Assembly (NCBI RefSeq): GCF_030848395.1
Contig: NZ_JAVDBT010000021.1
Location: 1 to 42,622, forward strand
Source of the DNA: Pseudogemmobacter lacusdianii
GTDB lineage: Bacteria; Pseudomonadota; Alphaproteobacteria; Rhodobacterales; Rhodobacteraceae
Direction of reading: 5' to 3'
Length of the DNA stretch: 42,622 nucleotides
The translations under genes were made by a program, and so were the position numbers. Positions 23,341 to 32,687 of this stretch are shown piece by piece. Position 1 is the stretch's first letter; every line of letters begins with the position of its first letter. Below the pieces are notes generated by a model. The model had not been told where the DNA came from and ran no database searches. It saw nothing but the letters and a program-made list of their open reading frames with translations.

Positions 23341-24057
23341 TCAGGTCGCGGCAGACAGATTCACACGCTTCATCAAGGCCTCGGCGGATTCCTTGCGTTC
23401 GGAATAGCGGTCCACAAGGTAGTCAGCCCGGTCGCGCGTCAGCAGGGTGAACTTCATCAGTTCCTCCATCACGTCCACGATCCGGTCATACAGGGACGAC
23501 GGACGCATCCGCCCGTATTCGTCGAACTCCTGAAACGCCTTCGGGATCGAGGACTGGTTGGGGATCGTCAGCATCCGCATCCAGCGGCCAAGGACGCGCA
23601 TCTGGTTCACCGCGTTGAAGCTCTGCGATCCGCCCGAGACTTGCATGATGGCCAGCGTCTTGCCCTGCGTCGGCCGCACCGCGCCGTCGGAGAGCGGGAT
23701 CCAGTCGATCTGCGTCTTCATCAGCCCGGTCATGGCGCCGTGGCGCTCTGGCGACGACCAGACCATCCCCTCGCACCAGGATGCAAGATTGCGCAGCTCC
23801 CGCACCTTCGGGTGGGTCGCATCGACCCCGTCATCGACCAGCGGCAGGCCAGAGGGATTGAAGAAACGCACCTCGGCTCCAAGCCGGGTCAGGATCCTGG
23901 CCGCCTCCTCGGCTGCCAGCCTTGAAAAGCTGCGGGTGCGCAGCGAGCCGTATAAGATCAGGATCTTCGGAGGGTGGGCGGCGATTGGAGGAGATAAAAG
24001 CCGATTGCCGTCGATGCCGGGGAACAGTGCGTCGTCTATGTTGGGTGTATCGGTCAT
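23341..24057 (-). CDS. arsH: ArsH, NADPH-dependent FMN reductase/organoarsenical oxidase
   Basis: 238 residues of the flavodoxin-like NADPH:FMN oxidoreductase family. The FMN phosphate loop is [11 protein letters not shown] (about 36-46). [20 protein letters not shown] and [21 protein letters not shown] are the ArsH-specific stretches. ArsH oxidises trivalent methyl- or aryl-arsenicals to the less toxic pentavalent forms and reduces flavins and quinones. The start codon overlaps the acr3 stop (ATGA), so arsR-acr3-arsH form one minus-strand operon. A decayed copy of its last 66 bases lies at 22371-22437. Confidence 0.93.
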   Translation of the reverse strand: MTDTPNIDDALFPGIDGNRLLSPPIAAHPPKILILYGSLRTRSFSRLAAEEAARILTRLGAEVRFFNPSGLPLVDDGVDATHPKVRELRNLASWCEGMVWSSPERHGAMTGLMKTQIDWIPLSDGAVRPTQGKTLAIMQVSGGSQSFNAVNQMRVLGRWMRMLTIPNQSSIPKAFQEFDEYGRMRPSSLYDRIVDVMEELMKFTLLTRDRADYLVDRYSERKESAEALMKRVNLSAAT

Positions 24058-25073
24058 GAAGGAAACCTGTTGCGTGTGCGGTTAGAGAAGGCGACCAGCG
24101 TCAGCATCACCGGCACCTCGACCAGCACGCCCACGACCGTGGCGAGCGCGGCGCCCGAGTTCAGACCAAAGAGGCCGATGGCCACAGCCACCGCCAGTTC
24201 GAAGAAGTTCGACGTGCCGATCAGGGCGCAGGGGGCTGCCACCTTGTGGGGCAGCTTCCAAGCAAAGGCCCAGGCATAGCCGAGTGCGAAGATGCCATAG
24301 GACTGGATGATGATCGGCACGGCAATGAGCGCGATCAGCAGAGGCTGCGCGATGATCACTTGGCCCTGGAAGCCGAAGAGCAGCACAACGGTCAGCAAGA
24401 GGCCGAAGACCGAGGCGGGCTTGATCCGCGCCGTGAAGTCCGACACCGCCACTTCACCCCCGCGCGCCATCAAGGCTCGCCGTGTCAGTGCCCCGGCGAT
24501 CAGCGGGATCACGATGTAGAGCACGACCGACAGGATCAGCGTCTCCCATGGCACCGAGATGTCGGTAACGCCCAACAAGAAGGCGACGATCGGCGCGAAG
24601 GCCACGACCATGATCAGGTCGTTCACGCTGACCTGCACCAGCGTGTAGTTCGGATCGCCCTTGGTCAGCCGCGACCAGACGAAGACCATCGCCGTGCAGG
24701 GCGCGGCACCCAGCAGGATAAGCCCCGCGATGTATTCCGGTGCCTTGGTCGGATCGATCAGCCCCGCGAACAGGTGGTTGAAGAACAGCACCGCCAGCGC
24801 GGCCATCGTAAAGGGCTTGATCAGCCAGTTGATGACCAGCGTGATGATGAGGCCCTTCGGTCGCCGCCCCACATCCTTCAGCGAACCGAAGTCGATGGCG
24901 ATCATCATCGGATAGACCATTGCCCAGATCAGCACGGCCACGACCAAATTGACCGAGGCATATTCCAGCCCTGCGAGCGCAGTGAACAGGCCGGGCATAA
25001 GGTTGCCAAGCACAAGCCCCACAAGGATGCAAAGGGCGACCCAGAGGGTCAGCCAGCGTTCGAACAGGCTCAT
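24054..25073 (-). CDS. acr3: Acr3-type arsenite efflux permease
   Basis: 339 residues from the ATG at 25073, which overlaps the arsR stop. About ten membrane helices of the bile/arsenite/riboflavin transporter superfamily. Key residues are present: the Cys of [14 protein letters not shown] in helix 4 and the Glu of [13 protein letters not shown] in helix 9, both needed for arsenite transport in characterised Acr3 proteins. It drives As(OH)3 efflux by proton antiport and removes the product of the ArsC domain encoded at 18552-19406. The gene is complete, and this is the only dedicated arsenite exporter in the island. Confidence 0.94.
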   Translation of the reverse strand: MSLFERWLTLWVALCILVGLVLGNLMPGLFTALAGLEYASVNLVVAVLIWAMVYPMMIAIDFGSLKDVGRRPKGLIITLVINWLIKPFTMAALAVLFFNHLFAGLIDPTKAPEYIAGLILLGAAPCTAMVFVWSRLTKGDPNYTLVQVSVNDLIMVVAFAPIVAFLLGVTDISVPWETLILSVVLYIVIPLIAGALTRRALMARGGEVAVSDFTARIKPASVFGLLLTVVLLFGFQGQVIIAQPLLIALIAVPIIIQSYGIFALGYAWAFAWKLPHKVAAPCALIGTSNFFELAVAVAIGLFGLNSGAALATVVGVLVEVPVMLTLVAFSNRTRNRFPS

Positions 25074-25408
25074 GCAGATTTCTTCTTTCCAGGAATGCAG
25101 CAGGCCCCTTCGGGCGGAGGGGTGAGACCCATGATCAAATCGGCGAGCGGTGCCAATGACGCCGGGTTCAGCGCATAGCAAATCCGGGGTCCGTCGATCT
25201 CGCCAGTGATCACGCCCGCGGACTTGAGGATACGGAGGTGTTCCGACACTGTTGACTGAGCAAGGCCGACTGCGCCCACGATATCGCCTCCGATGCAGCC
25301 TGGCGTGGCCTGAAGCAATCGTAGGATCCGGATCCGCGCCGGATGTGCGAGGGCCTTTGCCAAGGCGGCCGTCGTTGTCTCGTCCGTTGCCATCTGCGCG
25401 CTTTCCAA
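25070..25408 (-). CDS. arsR: ArsR-family repressor of acr3-arsH
   Basis: 112 residues. Winged helix with recognition helix [21 protein letters not shown] and wing [10 protein letters not shown]. Cysteines occur at C38 (TPGCIGGD), at RICYALN and as a CC pair near the C-terminus (GACCIPGKK). This is a different arrangement from the CVC motif of the arsR at 19549, so the two repressors use different arsenite sites. It heads the arsR-acr3-arsH operon, with an inverted repeat (25427-25442) immediately upstream. An internal ATG at residue 6 could be the start. Confidence 0.88.
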   Translation of the reverse strand: MESAQMATDETTTAALAKALAHPARIRILRLLQATPGCIGGDIVGAVGLAQSTVSEHLRILKSAGVITGEIDGPRICYALNPASLAPLADLIMGLTPPPEGACCIPGKKKSA

Positions 25409-25426
25409 ACCGCTAAGATTCCGTAT

Positions 25427-25442
25427 ATCGTCGATTTACGAT
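25427..25442. promoter_or_regulatory. inverted repeat before arsR-acr3-arsH (candidate operator)
   Basis: ATCGT (25427-25431) and ACGAT (25438-25442) form a perfect inverted repeat with a six-base spacer, 19 bases before the arsR start, in the gap shared with the divergent AioX-like gene. Both directions could be controlled from here. Confidence 0.5.
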
Positions 25443-25523
25443 TTCATCCGCCATTGGACAAGCAAGTTTGTGGCGCTTGAGATCGTAGGCGGCGCGCGGG
25501 AGACGCGCCCCGGGAGGAAAAGG

Positions 25524-26382
25524 ATGAAAAGCAGGCGTCGCGCTTTGCTGATGGGGCTGGCGGCCGCGGCCGCGCCCTTCGTCGTGACTCGAGGCTGGGC
25601 CCAGGGCCCGGCACCCTTCAGATTTGCTCTGACGCCAGTCTTTCTCGACAACGACGCGGCAGTCATTTCTGCCCTTCGCGCTGCTTTGGCCGAAGGCATG
25701 GGCCAAGACATCGAGCTCGTCCAGAGACGGACGTATCAGGATCTCGGGCGCGCTTCTCGACGGCTCCGTGGATGCCGCCTGGACATGCGGCTATCCCTAT
25801 CTTCAGCACAAGACCGAACTTTCGCTGCTCGGCGTACCCGTCTGGCGAGGGCAGCCGCTTTACCAGTCCTATCTCATCGTCGCCCAGGATGATCCCGCGA
25901 CCGCGCTATCGGACCTGCGTGGCGGCGCTCACGCCTTTTCGGACCCCGACAGCAACTCCGGTTTCCTCGTCACTGCGTCTGACCTCGCGCGGGATGGCCA
26001 AACCCCGGACCAGTTCTTTTCACGCGTCATCTTCACCTATGGCCACCGCAACGTGGTCCGGTCGGTGGCAGGCGGCCTGACGCGATCAGGCAGCGTGGAT
26101 GGTTACGTCTGGGAGGCACTCAGTTCCGCGGAACCGGATCTGACAGCACGGACAAAGGTCATTGTGCGCTCGGAGTGGTTGGGCTTCCCCCCTATGGTTG
26201 CCCGGGCAGATCGCATGGATGAGCCATCTGTGATGGCCTGCAAGGCAGCGCTACTGGGTCTTTCGGCCACAGCGCAGGGGACGGAGGCACTCAAACTCTT
26301 GAGCCTGGATGCGATCGAGCCGGGGGAGGACGCCCTCTTCGACGGGATCGCCGCCCGCATTGCTGTCTTGTCGGGCGGATGA
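25524..26382 (+). pseudogene. PhnD/AioX-like periplasmic binding protein, frameshifted
   Basis: ATG at 25524 (GGGAGG upstream). The N-terminus MKSRRRALLMGLAAAAAPFV is a Tat-like signal. The first part ends at about 25743 (RTYQD); one frame over, it continues from SGALLDGSVDAAWTCGYPY through YLIVAQDDPATALSDLRG to 26382. Combined length, about 286 residues, fits the phosphate/phosphonate-binding (PhnD-like) family, which includes AioX, the arsenite-binding sensor of the AioXSR system. A kinase gene overlaps its stop (ATGA), as in aioXS, and the Cys in WTCGYPY could be the arsenite ligand. Two bases seem lost (or one gained) near 25743: mutation or sequencing error. AioX identity is an inference. 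Confidence 0.6.
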
Positions 26383-27357
26383 GACCTTTGCCGCGCTTTC
26401 GCAACTTGCCCGTGACCCTGCGTGTGCCGCTGGTGATGGCGGGCCTGATGATCCTGCTTGGATTTCTGGCCAGCCAGAGTGTCCTGTCGGCCTTGGGCAA
26501 GGTACAGGACGCCCGCCTGTCCGAAACCGCGCGGCTGCATGTCGAAGGCTTGTCCGTCGCTCTTGGCCCATCTGTACTTCGGCAGGATGTCTGGGAGGTC
26601 TACGACATTCTGGACCGAGCCCGCTCAGCCTACGATGGACAGAGATTGCTCCTGTCGATCGTCGCCGACGAACGCGGGCGCATCCTCGCCGCTACGGACC
26701 CGCGTCGCGCGCCTGTGGGCGAAGCCGTCGCAGAGTTCGAGGAGGGCGCCGCGCCACCTGATGCCGTTCGCATGACCGGTGACCCTGTGCTGCGGGTCGC
26801 GGCACCGCTGCTTTTTCAGGGCCGTCAGATCGGTCAGATCGTGACCGAACTGGATGTGACCGATCTTCTCGCCGAGCGCCGGAATGTCTCGATGTGGCTC
26901 TTGTTCGGAAATGCGGCGGCCACGGCGCTCCTCGCCTTCGGTGGCTGGCTGGCCGTTGCGCGAATCCTTCGACCCGTCGGCGCTTTGGTATCGGCCATGG
27001 ACGAGTCCAAGGGCGCGCCGAGGCCTATCGCTGAGTCAGATATTCCGCGTGGCGACCCGGGGCTGTCACGGCTGATCTCCAGCTACAACCGCATGACAAC
27101 GGCTGTCGAAAGCCGCGCCGAGGCCGAGCGTCGGCTTGCCGAGCGCGAACGATTTGTCAGCCTAGGAAGGCTGTCCTCATCGCTTGCACATGAGGTAAAC
27201 AACCCCTTGGGCGGTCTGCTCAATGCGACCGACACCATCCTCTCCTATTCAGACCGGCCCGAAGTCGTGCGGCAATCGGCAGAGCTGATGCAGCGAGGCC
27301 TCTCGCATCTACGGGATGTGACCCGGGCCATTCTGGATGAAAACCGCCTTGACCGCG
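26379..27357 (+). pseudogene. sensor histidine kinase (AioS-like), truncated before the ATPase domain
   Basis: The ATG overlaps the AioX-like stop. About 326 codons are authentic. Membrane helices lie at about 15-37 and 171-194 with a periplasmic sensor region between; then come a HAMP-like segment and the phospho-acceptor helix RLSSSLAHEVNNPLGG (H271). After ILDENRLDR the frame enters antisense sequence of an antiporter gene and runs on as meaningless Arg/Gln/Pro-rich codons to 27611. The HATPase domain is missing, so it cannot autophosphorylate. Pairing with a periplasmic binding protein points to an AioS-type arsenite sensor. The junction, at about 27340-27375, has no IS. Confidence 0.7.
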
Positions 27358-27830
27358 TTGGCCGCACCGTCCACATCCTCGTCCGCCGCATCGCCCGGTT
27401 GCAGATAGGCCCAAACCAGATACCCAATCAGCCCTGCAAGAAGAATAAACCCGGTCAGCCGCCCCATCTGCCCGGTCATAAAGATCGGGACCAGCACCGC
27501 GGCGGCAGCGATCATCACAGCGGTATCGCGCTTCAGCGTGGCCCCCGAAACACGGATCGGCCAAACAAGGCAGGTCAGCCCACCGATCAGGAGGATGTTG
27601 GCGATGTTTGATCCGACTATATTGCCGATGGCGATGGCCGGCACATCAGCCAAGGCCGCCTGCACCGACACTAGCAGCTCTGGCGTTGATGTGCCAAAGC
27701 CGACGACCGTCAGGCCGATCAGCAGGGACGACATGCCCAGCCGCTTCGCAATCCCAACGCTGCCGCGAACCAAAGCTTCGCCGCCGAAAAAGAGGCCGAT
27801 CAATCCGACTATGATGAAGATGTAATCCAA
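27345..27830 (-). pseudogene. Ca2+/Na+ antiporter (CaCA family, YrbG-like), N-terminal half only
   Basis: Starts at ATG 27830. About 160 authentic codons with the first alpha repeat of the CaCA family: VVGFGTSTPELLVSVQAAL (about 42-60) and AIAIGNIVGSNIANILLIGG, flanked by hydrophobic helices. Full-length members have some 320 residues with a second inverted repeat; it is missing because the gene is fused back-to-back with the truncated kinase. The last dozen codons (KAVFIQNGPGHIP) are kinase antisense. Function is lost. The two truncated genes share one junction, so a single recombination event explains both. Confidence 0.8.
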
Positions 27831-28050
27831 GACGATGTCGCTTTCCTAAGATCCGCCAGCGTGATCCCTGAGCGTTAGGCATTATGGAACATACTCCATC
27901 GGTTTCATCGCAGGCTTTAGGGGATAATAACACTCAAAGGGCGCAGGTAATGTAGCCCTGCACCCCTTGTATGACATCGCAATCTACTTAGGCAGATCTT
28001 AAGTTCTGACTCAATGGGCCTGCTAATAGGACATTCTCTAGAAAATAGTC

Positions 28051-28695
28051 CTACCGGGGCGCGCCAATTGGCTGGATATAGGTCACGATCGAGTTTGAGG
28101 GCAGTTCCAACGCCTCTGCGATGGCCTGCCGGTTGGCTGCGCCACCAATCAGGCAGGTGCCCAGGGCTTCGGCAACGCAGGCCAGATAGACATTTTGCGC
28201 TGCGACTGCTGCATTGACATGCGCACCCACAGCCAGAGCCTGATCGTCAGCACCTTCTGCGGCTGCGCGCAACTTTTCGCCGTCCGAGACGTAAATCAGC
28301 AGGGCGGGTGCACGCGATACAAAGGCGCTGTCCGAGGAAATCGCCCGGATATCCGTATCGCTTACCTTGTCCAGGGTGTTCGTCTCATGGGCATGTCTGA
28401 ACAGCCCCTCGGCGGTCGCGAGGTAGATCACTGTATCATGCGCCGACCGCCAGGAAGGCGCGGTCTGGCCGCCGCTGTCCGGTCGGTTCACGCCGTTTGC
28501 TGCCCAAAGCAGCCGCAACAGGGCATCCTGCGCCACAGGGGCCGAGCCGAAACGTCGCACGGATTGGCGGCCCTCAAGCGCTGCTTGAAGTGTCACATCC
28601 CCGATGGCGGCGGATGCTGGAACGACGGTGGCGGCCAGCGCCACTGGGGCTGCGGCGGATGTCGCCAGAAAGCGACGGCGGTTCAGGTCATTCAT
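28051..28695 (-). CDS. Tat-exported nitroreductase-like protein
   Basis: 214 residues from the ATG at 28695 (GAGGAGA upstream). The N-terminus NRRRFLATSAAAPVALAATVV with the A-S-A end is a twin-arginine signal, so it is probably folded with its cofactor before export to the periplasm. The mature part matches nitroreductase/SagB-type FMN proteins: EGRQSVRRFGSAPV, LLRLLWAANGVNRP, HVNAAVAAQNVYLACVAEAL and IVTYIQPIGAP. The usual role is NAD(P)H- or electron-dependent reduction of flavin-bound substrates; the substrate is unknown. It is the last gene of the nqr operon, 25 bases after the CBS protein. A periplasmic flavoprotein next to NQR and ApbE is unusual. Confidence 0.78.
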   Translation of the reverse strand: MNDLNRRRFLATSAAAPVALAATVVPASAAIGDVTLQAALEGRQSVRRFGSAPVAQDALLRLLWAANGVNRPDSGGQTAPSWRSAHDTVIYLATAEGLFRHAHETNTLDKVSDTDIRAISSDSAFVSRAPALLIYVSDGEKLRAAAEGADDQALAVGAHVNAAVAAQNVYLACVAEALGTCLIGGAANRQAIAEALELPSNSIVTYIQPIGAPR

Positions 28696-28720
28696 GGCTT
28701 TCTCTCCTCTTTGAAACTGT

Positions 28721-29122
28721 TCAGCGCCACTGCAGTGACAGCGCACGCAGCACATCGGTACGGCTGACCTGTCCGAGTAGCCTGCCTTCTTCGACCACCG
28801 GGAAGCGGCGGAAGGCGGACTTGACGAACCGCTCCGCGGCAGAAACGAGATCCAGATTTGCGTCAAAGACCTCAAGTTCAGTCGACATCAGATCGGCAAC
28901 CGTGCCGCCCCATTCTTTGTAATAGGCGGCGGAAAGCGCAGCTTTCAGACCATCGCGCTTTGAGAGTACCCCCACGAGATTGCCTTCGTCGTCCAGGACG
29001 CAGGCGCCGGAAACTCCGGCATCGAGCAGGGTCGTGATTGCACGGATGATCTCAGTCTCCGGGCTCAGGGTCACCAGGTCGGTCACCATGTAATCCCTGA
29101 CGCGGGCGATCGTGTCACTCAT
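28721..29122 (-). CDS. CBS-domain pair protein
   Basis: 133 residues with two CBS domains (about 8-62 and 73-130): [19 protein letters not shown] and [15 protein letters not shown] in the first, [18 protein letters not shown] and [25 protein letters not shown] in the second. CBS pairs bind adenosine nucleotides (AMP, ATP, NAD or S-adenosylmethionine) and regulate a partner. There is no second domain, so it probably acts as a soluble energy or redox sensor protein. Its ATG overlaps the nqrM stop (ATGA), so it may tune NQR activity to the nucleotide level; that is inference. Confidence 0.88.
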   Translation of the reverse strand: MSDTIARVRDYMVTDLVTLSPETEIIRAITTLLDAGVSGACVLDDEGNLVGVLSKRDGLKAALSAAYYKEWGGTVADLMSTELEVFDANLDLVSAAERFVKSAFRRFPVVEEGRLLGQVSRTDVLRALSLQWR

Positions 29123-29280
29123 GCTTGTCCCCCTTTCTTTTTCGGGCAGGCGTGACAGGCGTTCTGACAGGCAAGCCCGCCGCACGATCCCTTGATCGGC
29201 GTACGCCGGAACATGACGCCCAAGCTCAGCCCCAACATGGCAAGAGCAAAGATCAGCAATGTGAACACCAGTGTCTGCAT
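29119..29280 (-). CDS. nqrM: NqrM, maturation factor for Na+-NQR
   Basis: A 53-residue gene, [20 protein letters not shown] followed by the NqrM signature IKGSCGGL and further Cys residues (ACQNACHAC). One N-terminal membrane helix anchors a Cys-rich cytoplasmic tail. NqrM (formerly DUF539) is required to build the iron centre coordinated by four Cys of NqrD and NqrE, and has been reported essential for Na+-NQR activity. ATG at 29280, 13 bases after the apbE stop; its stop overlaps the CBS gene. The presence of nqrM supports a true NQR rather than an Rnf complex. Confidence 0.9.
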   Translation of the reverse strand: MQTLVFTLLIFALAMLGLSLGVMFRRTPIKGSCGGLACQNACHACPKKKGGQA

Positions 29281-29292
29281 CGCCGGCTCCTA

Positions 29293-30222
29293 TCATATCA
29301 GACGTGCGGCGAATGCCGCGTTATGGCGTGCGCGTAACCCATTGCCGTCGCGGATCAGGAAAAGCGCCCCAAGGTTCTGGGCCTCTGCAAAGGCGATCCC
29401 TTGGTTTTCGCCCATCACCATCAGCGCGGTCGCCATCGCATCGGCGCGCATCGCATCGGGGGCAATGACGGAAACCGAGGCGATGCCGTTCGACACCGGT
29501 TGCCCGGTGGCAGGGTCAATCACATGCGACCAGCGCCGCCCGCCATGATCGAACCCGTTGATGGCATCGCCCGAGGTCGCCACGGCATTTGAGGACAGGC
29601 GGATGCGGCTATGCACACTGCCCGTCAGCGGATTGAGGATACCAACGGGCCAATTGCCATAGGCACGGATTTCGCCGCCGATTTCGACGATGAAATCATC
29701 TGTTTCCTGCGCCAGTATGTCCGTCAGTTTGTCCACTGCAAAGCCTTTAGCGATGCCGCAAAGATCAAGCGTTACCGGCGCGTCGGCTGTCAGCTGGCCC
29801 CCCTCGCAGCGGATGGCCTGCCACGCGCCTGCGCGGAATGTGCCCCGGATTGGGCCAAAGCCATAGCGATGCACGGCGGGACCCACGCTGGGGTCGCAGG
29901 CTCCGCCGCTCGTAGCAGCCACCGCTAGTGCGGCCCGCGTCACATGTTCGAAATCCACAGAAACCGAAATCGTCCGTAATCCGGTATTGAAGCGTGACAG
30001 GACGCTATCCGGGAGAAAGGGGCTCATCTCGGTATCTATGGCGGTAAGAGCGGTGCGAATGCGGTCGGTAATGGCAACCGGATCGCGTAGCACTGCAGAA
30101 ATGACGGTCCAGGTGGTGCCGAATGCACGCCCCGAAAGACGGGTTCGGCTGCCTGCGAATGCCGGCAGCGGCAGGCCAGCAAGGGCGATCCCGAACAATA
30201 CGCTGCGGCGGGTCGGTCGCAT
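29293..30222 (-). CDS. apbE: ApbE, FAD:protein FMN transferase
   Basis: 309 residues from the ATG at 30222; an in-frame start further up (30270) would overlap nqrF. The N-terminus MRPTRRSVLFGIALAGLPL is a signal peptide (Tat-like RR). Family marks are GTTWTVIS, CDPSVGPAVHRYGFGP, LDLCGIAKGFAVDKL, VEIGGEIRAYG and WSHVIDPATGQPV with the Mg/flavin-binding Asp further on (DAMRADAMATALMVMG). ApbE splits FAD in the periplasm and attaches FMN by a phosphoester bond to Thr or Ser in Dxx(S/T)GA(T/S) motifs of NqrB and NqrC. It follows nqrF directly, as in known nqr operons. Confidence 0.93.
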   Translation of the reverse strand: MRPTRRSVLFGIALAGLPLPAFAGSRTRLSGRAFGTTWTVISAVLRDPVAITDRIRTALTAIDTEMSPFLPDSVLSRFNTGLRTISVSVDFEHVTRAALAVAATSGGACDPSVGPAVHRYGFGPIRGTFRAGAWQAIRCEGGQLTADAPVTLDLCGIAKGFAVDKLTDILAQETDDFIVEIGGEIRAYGNWPVGILNPLTGSVHSRIRLSSNAVATSGDAINGFDHGGRRWSHVIDPATGQPVSNGIASVSVIAPDAMRADAMATALMVMGENQGIAFAEAQNLGALFLIRDGNGLRARHNAAFAARLI

Positions 30223-30226
30223 CGGC

Positions 30227-31444
30227 TCAGATCCCGAAATCGTCATTGTGAATGTCCTCCGGTTCGACACCGCAATCGTCCAGCACGGCTCGCACCGCTT
30301 GGATCATCAGGGGAGGGCCGCAAAGATAGTATTCGCAATCCTCGGGGGCAGAGTGATCCTTCAGATAACTGACATAGGCCACGTCATGCACGAATCCGGT
30401 GGCGCCTTGCCAGTCGTCACCTCTTGCGGGTTGCGACAGTGCGGGCGTCCAGCGGAAATTCGGATGTTGCCGGGCGAGTTCTTCGAATTCATCGGCATAG
30501 AACAGCTCTGCCTTTGAGCGAGCCCCATACCAGAAGCTGATCTGACGCCCGGTCCCGGCGCTAAGCTGTTCATGGATCATCGCCCGCAATGGTGCCATGC
30601 CGACGCCGCCGCCGATAAAGACCATCTCTTTTTCCGTGTCTTGCACGCGGAATTCGCCGTAGGGACCAGCGATTTCGACCACATCCCCCGGCTTCAAACC
30701 GAACAGCCATGACGAAACAATCCCGGGCGGCACATCTGGATTTCCGGGTGGCGGCGTCGCCAGCCGGATGTTCAGTACGACCAAACCCTCGTCCTGCGGA
30801 CGTGAGGCGACCGAATAGGCGCGCGAGACCGGCGCTGCGGACTGTGCCACAAGATCAAGGATGCCCAGCCGTTCCCATTCCTCACGGAACGCTGCGGGCT
30901 GGTTGATATCGGAATAGGCGCGACGATAGGTAGGGGCGGTCACCTGAACGAAGTTTCCCGCTTGGAAATCGAATGAGGCACCTTCGGGCAGAGCCAGGGC
31001 GATTTCGCGGATCAGGGGCGTCAGACTGGTAATGCTAGTTACGCGGCAGATATGGCTGACCGAACCCAGCACGTCCTCGGGTACGTTTACGGCCATATCT
31101 CCGCGCACCGTAACCTGACAAGCCAGCCGCACGCCTGCTCGCAGATCTGCAGGGGAAAGCCGCGCAGTCTCGGTCGCCAGCGGCCCCTGCGTGCCGGTGA
31201 CGCCCGAGACCCGGCATAGGCCACAGGTGCCCTGTCCGGCACAGCCAGATGGGACAGGCACGCCGGCCCCGTTCAGCAGGTCTAGCAGTTTCTCGTTACT
31301 TTGCCCGTCGATCCGGCGCTGGCCGTTCAAGGTGAGCACCACTGGGCGTGAGGGCAGCAGCTGGGCGCGGGCTTTCTGTAAGGCCCAGGCCAGCAGGATG
31401 GTCAGCCCGGTCAGAAATATCAGGGCGAACAGGATCTCGGTCAT
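30227..31444 (-). CDS. nqrF: NqrF, NADH dehydrogenase subunit of Na+-NQR
   Basis: 405 residues, complete. One N-terminal membrane helix (about 3-24) is followed by a plant-type 2Fe-2S domain with C-x5-C-x2-C ([10 protein letters not shown]) and the fourth Cys in RLACQV. The FAD/NADH reductase domain has RAYSVAS for [25 protein letters not shown] for NADH, CGPP near the end, and C-terminal DDFGI. It accepts electrons from NADH on the cytoplasmic side and passes them through FAD and 2Fe-2S to the NqrD/E iron. Start at ATG 31444 overlaps nqrE. Confidence 0.95.
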   Translation of the reverse strand: MTEILFALIFLTGLTILLAWALQKARAQLLPSRPVVLTLNGQRRIDGQSNEKLLDLLNGAGVPVPSGCAGQGTCGLCRVSGVTGTQGPLATETARLSPADLRAGVRLACQVTVRGDMAVNVPEDVLGSVSHICRVTSITSLTPLIREIALALPEGASFDFQAGNFVQVTAPTYRRAYSDINQPAAFREEWERLGILDLVAQSAAPVSRAYSVASRPQDEGLVVLNIRLATPPPGNPDVPPGIVSSWLFGLKPGDVVEIAGPYGEFRVQDTEKEMVFIGGGVGMAPLRAMIHEQLSAGTGRQISFWYGARSKAELFYADEFEELARQHPNFRWTPALSQPARGDDWQGATGFVHDVAYVSYLKDHSAPEDCEYYLCGPPLMIQAVRAVLDDCGVEPEDIHNDDFGI

Positions 31445-32043
31445 GGCAGACTGACCCCCACGAATGCGGAAAAGCCCATCGACATGATCCCGGCGACTAT
31501 GAAGGCGGCGCCAAGCCCTTCGAGCCCACGCGGCATATCAGCATAGCGCAGCCGCTCGCGAATGGCGGCAAATGCGGTGATCGCCAGCGCCCAACCAATG
31601 CCGGTGCCGATACCGTACACCGTGCTTTGCGCCAGATCGTAGTCACGCTCGACCATGAAAAGACTACCGCCAATGATCGCGCAGTTGATGGCCAGCAGCG
31701 GTAGATAGATCCCCATGGCGGCATGCAGCGCGGGCGCATAACGGTCCAGAACCATTTCCAGCACCTGTACCATAGCGGCGACGATGCCCAGAAAGGTAAT
31801 CAGTCGCAGGAAGTTCAGATCGAGATCGCCAAATCCGACCCATGCCAGCGCGCCGGGTGCCAGTACCCACGCGTAAAGCAGGTGATTGAGAGGCACCGAC
31901 AGACCCTGCACCACGATCAGCGAGATGCCGACGCCAAAGGCAGTCTTCACCTGCCGTGACACCGCAAGAAAGGTGCACATGCCTAGGAAGAACGATAGTG
32001 CGAGGTTTTCCTCAAAAATGGAACGCTGGAAGAGGTCGATCAT
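31441..32043 (-). CDS. nqrE: NqrE, membrane subunit of Na+-NQR
   Basis: 200 residues, six membrane helices, family length. The conserved half-channel Cys residues are in [19 protein letters not shown] and [15 protein letters not shown]; with two from NqrD they hold the intramembrane iron. [24 protein letters not shown] is typical of NqrE/RnfA. It overlaps nqrD by four bases upstream and nqrF downstream. Confidence 0.95.
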   Translation of the reverse strand: MIDLFQRSIFEENLALSFFLGMCTFLAVSRQVKTAFGVGISLIVVQGLSVPLNHLLYAWVLAPGALAWVGFGDLDLNFLRLITFLGIVAAMVQVLEMVLDRYAPALHAAMGIYLPLLAINCAIIGGSLFMVERDYDLAQSTVYGIGTGIGWALAITAFAAIRERLRYADMPRGLEGLGAAFIVAGIMSMGFSAFVGVSLP

Positions 32044-32687
32044 GACGATGCCTCCGATCCGGTATCGCGTGGGGCGAAATCAGGTTTTTCGGCCAGTCGC
32101 CCGCGCCAGCTGCGCAGGGCCCAGACCAGGAGGCCAAGTATGATGAACGCCGAAGGGGCCAGCAGCATTAGTCGCAGCGGCACGAACCAGCCGCCCTGCG
32201 CCTGAGTGATCAGGATCTGTATGCCGAACAGGCTGCCTGCGCCGAACAGCTCGCGGATGAAGGCCACGCTCATCAGCACGAGCGAATAACCAAGCCCATT
32301 GCCAAGCGCGTCGATCATCGAGGGCAACGGCGGGTTATGCATAGCATAGGCCTCTGTCCGACCCAGAACTATGCAGTTGGTCGCGATCAGCGACACGAAA
32401 ACCGTCAGCCGCTGGCTCATGTCATGGGCGAATCCCTGCAACAGCAGATCGGCCAATATCACCAGTGTTGCGATGATCGTCAGTTGCACGATGATCCGGA
32501 TCTGGTTCGGAATATGGCTGCGCAGGGCCGAGATGAGGCCCGCCGCCAGAGTCACCACCACGGTCAACGCGACCGACATGGTCAGCGCCGTCGCCATCGA
32601 GGTCGTCACCGCCAGCGCCGAGCAGATGCCGAGGATATGGACGGCGACCGGATTCTTGTCGATCAGCGGATCGGTCAGTTGCTTCAC
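32040..32687 (-). CDS. nqrD: NqrD, membrane subunit of Na+-NQR
   Basis: 215 residues with six membrane helices. The Cys residues of the iron site are in [14 protein letters not shown] (C22) and [18 protein letters not shown]. The second half has [30 protein letters not shown], and the C-terminus is a longer charged tail ([16 protein letters not shown]) than in Vibrio. NqrD and NqrE are inverted homologues that carry electrons and Na+ across the membrane. Four-base overlaps with nqrC and nqrE support strict co-translation. Confidence 0.95.
   Translation of the reverse strand: MKQLTDPLIDKNPVAVHILGICSALAVTTSMATALTMSVALTVVVTLAAGLISALRSHIPNQIRIIVQLTIIATLVILADLLLQGFAHDMSQRLTVFVSLIATNCIVLGRTEAYAMHNPPLPSMIDALGNGLGYSLVLMSVAFIRELFGAGSLFGIQILITQAQGGWFVPLRLMLLAPSAFIILGLLVWALRSWRGRLAEKPDFAPRDTGSEASS

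Noticed and set aside
24246-25178. Plus-strand open frame (310 codons) opposite acr3
   Set aside because: Charged, His/Gln/Asp-rich translation typical of the antisense of a membrane protein gene.
28027-28053. Inverted repeat TAGGAC/GTCCTA at the nitroreductase stop, considered as terminator
   Set aside because: Short AT-containing stem with a long loop, overlapping the stop codon and without a U-run; too weak to call.
28195-28767. Plus-strand open frame opposite the nitroreductase-like gene
   Set aside because: Antisense of a gene with a clear Tat signal and ribosome-binding site; no domain seen.
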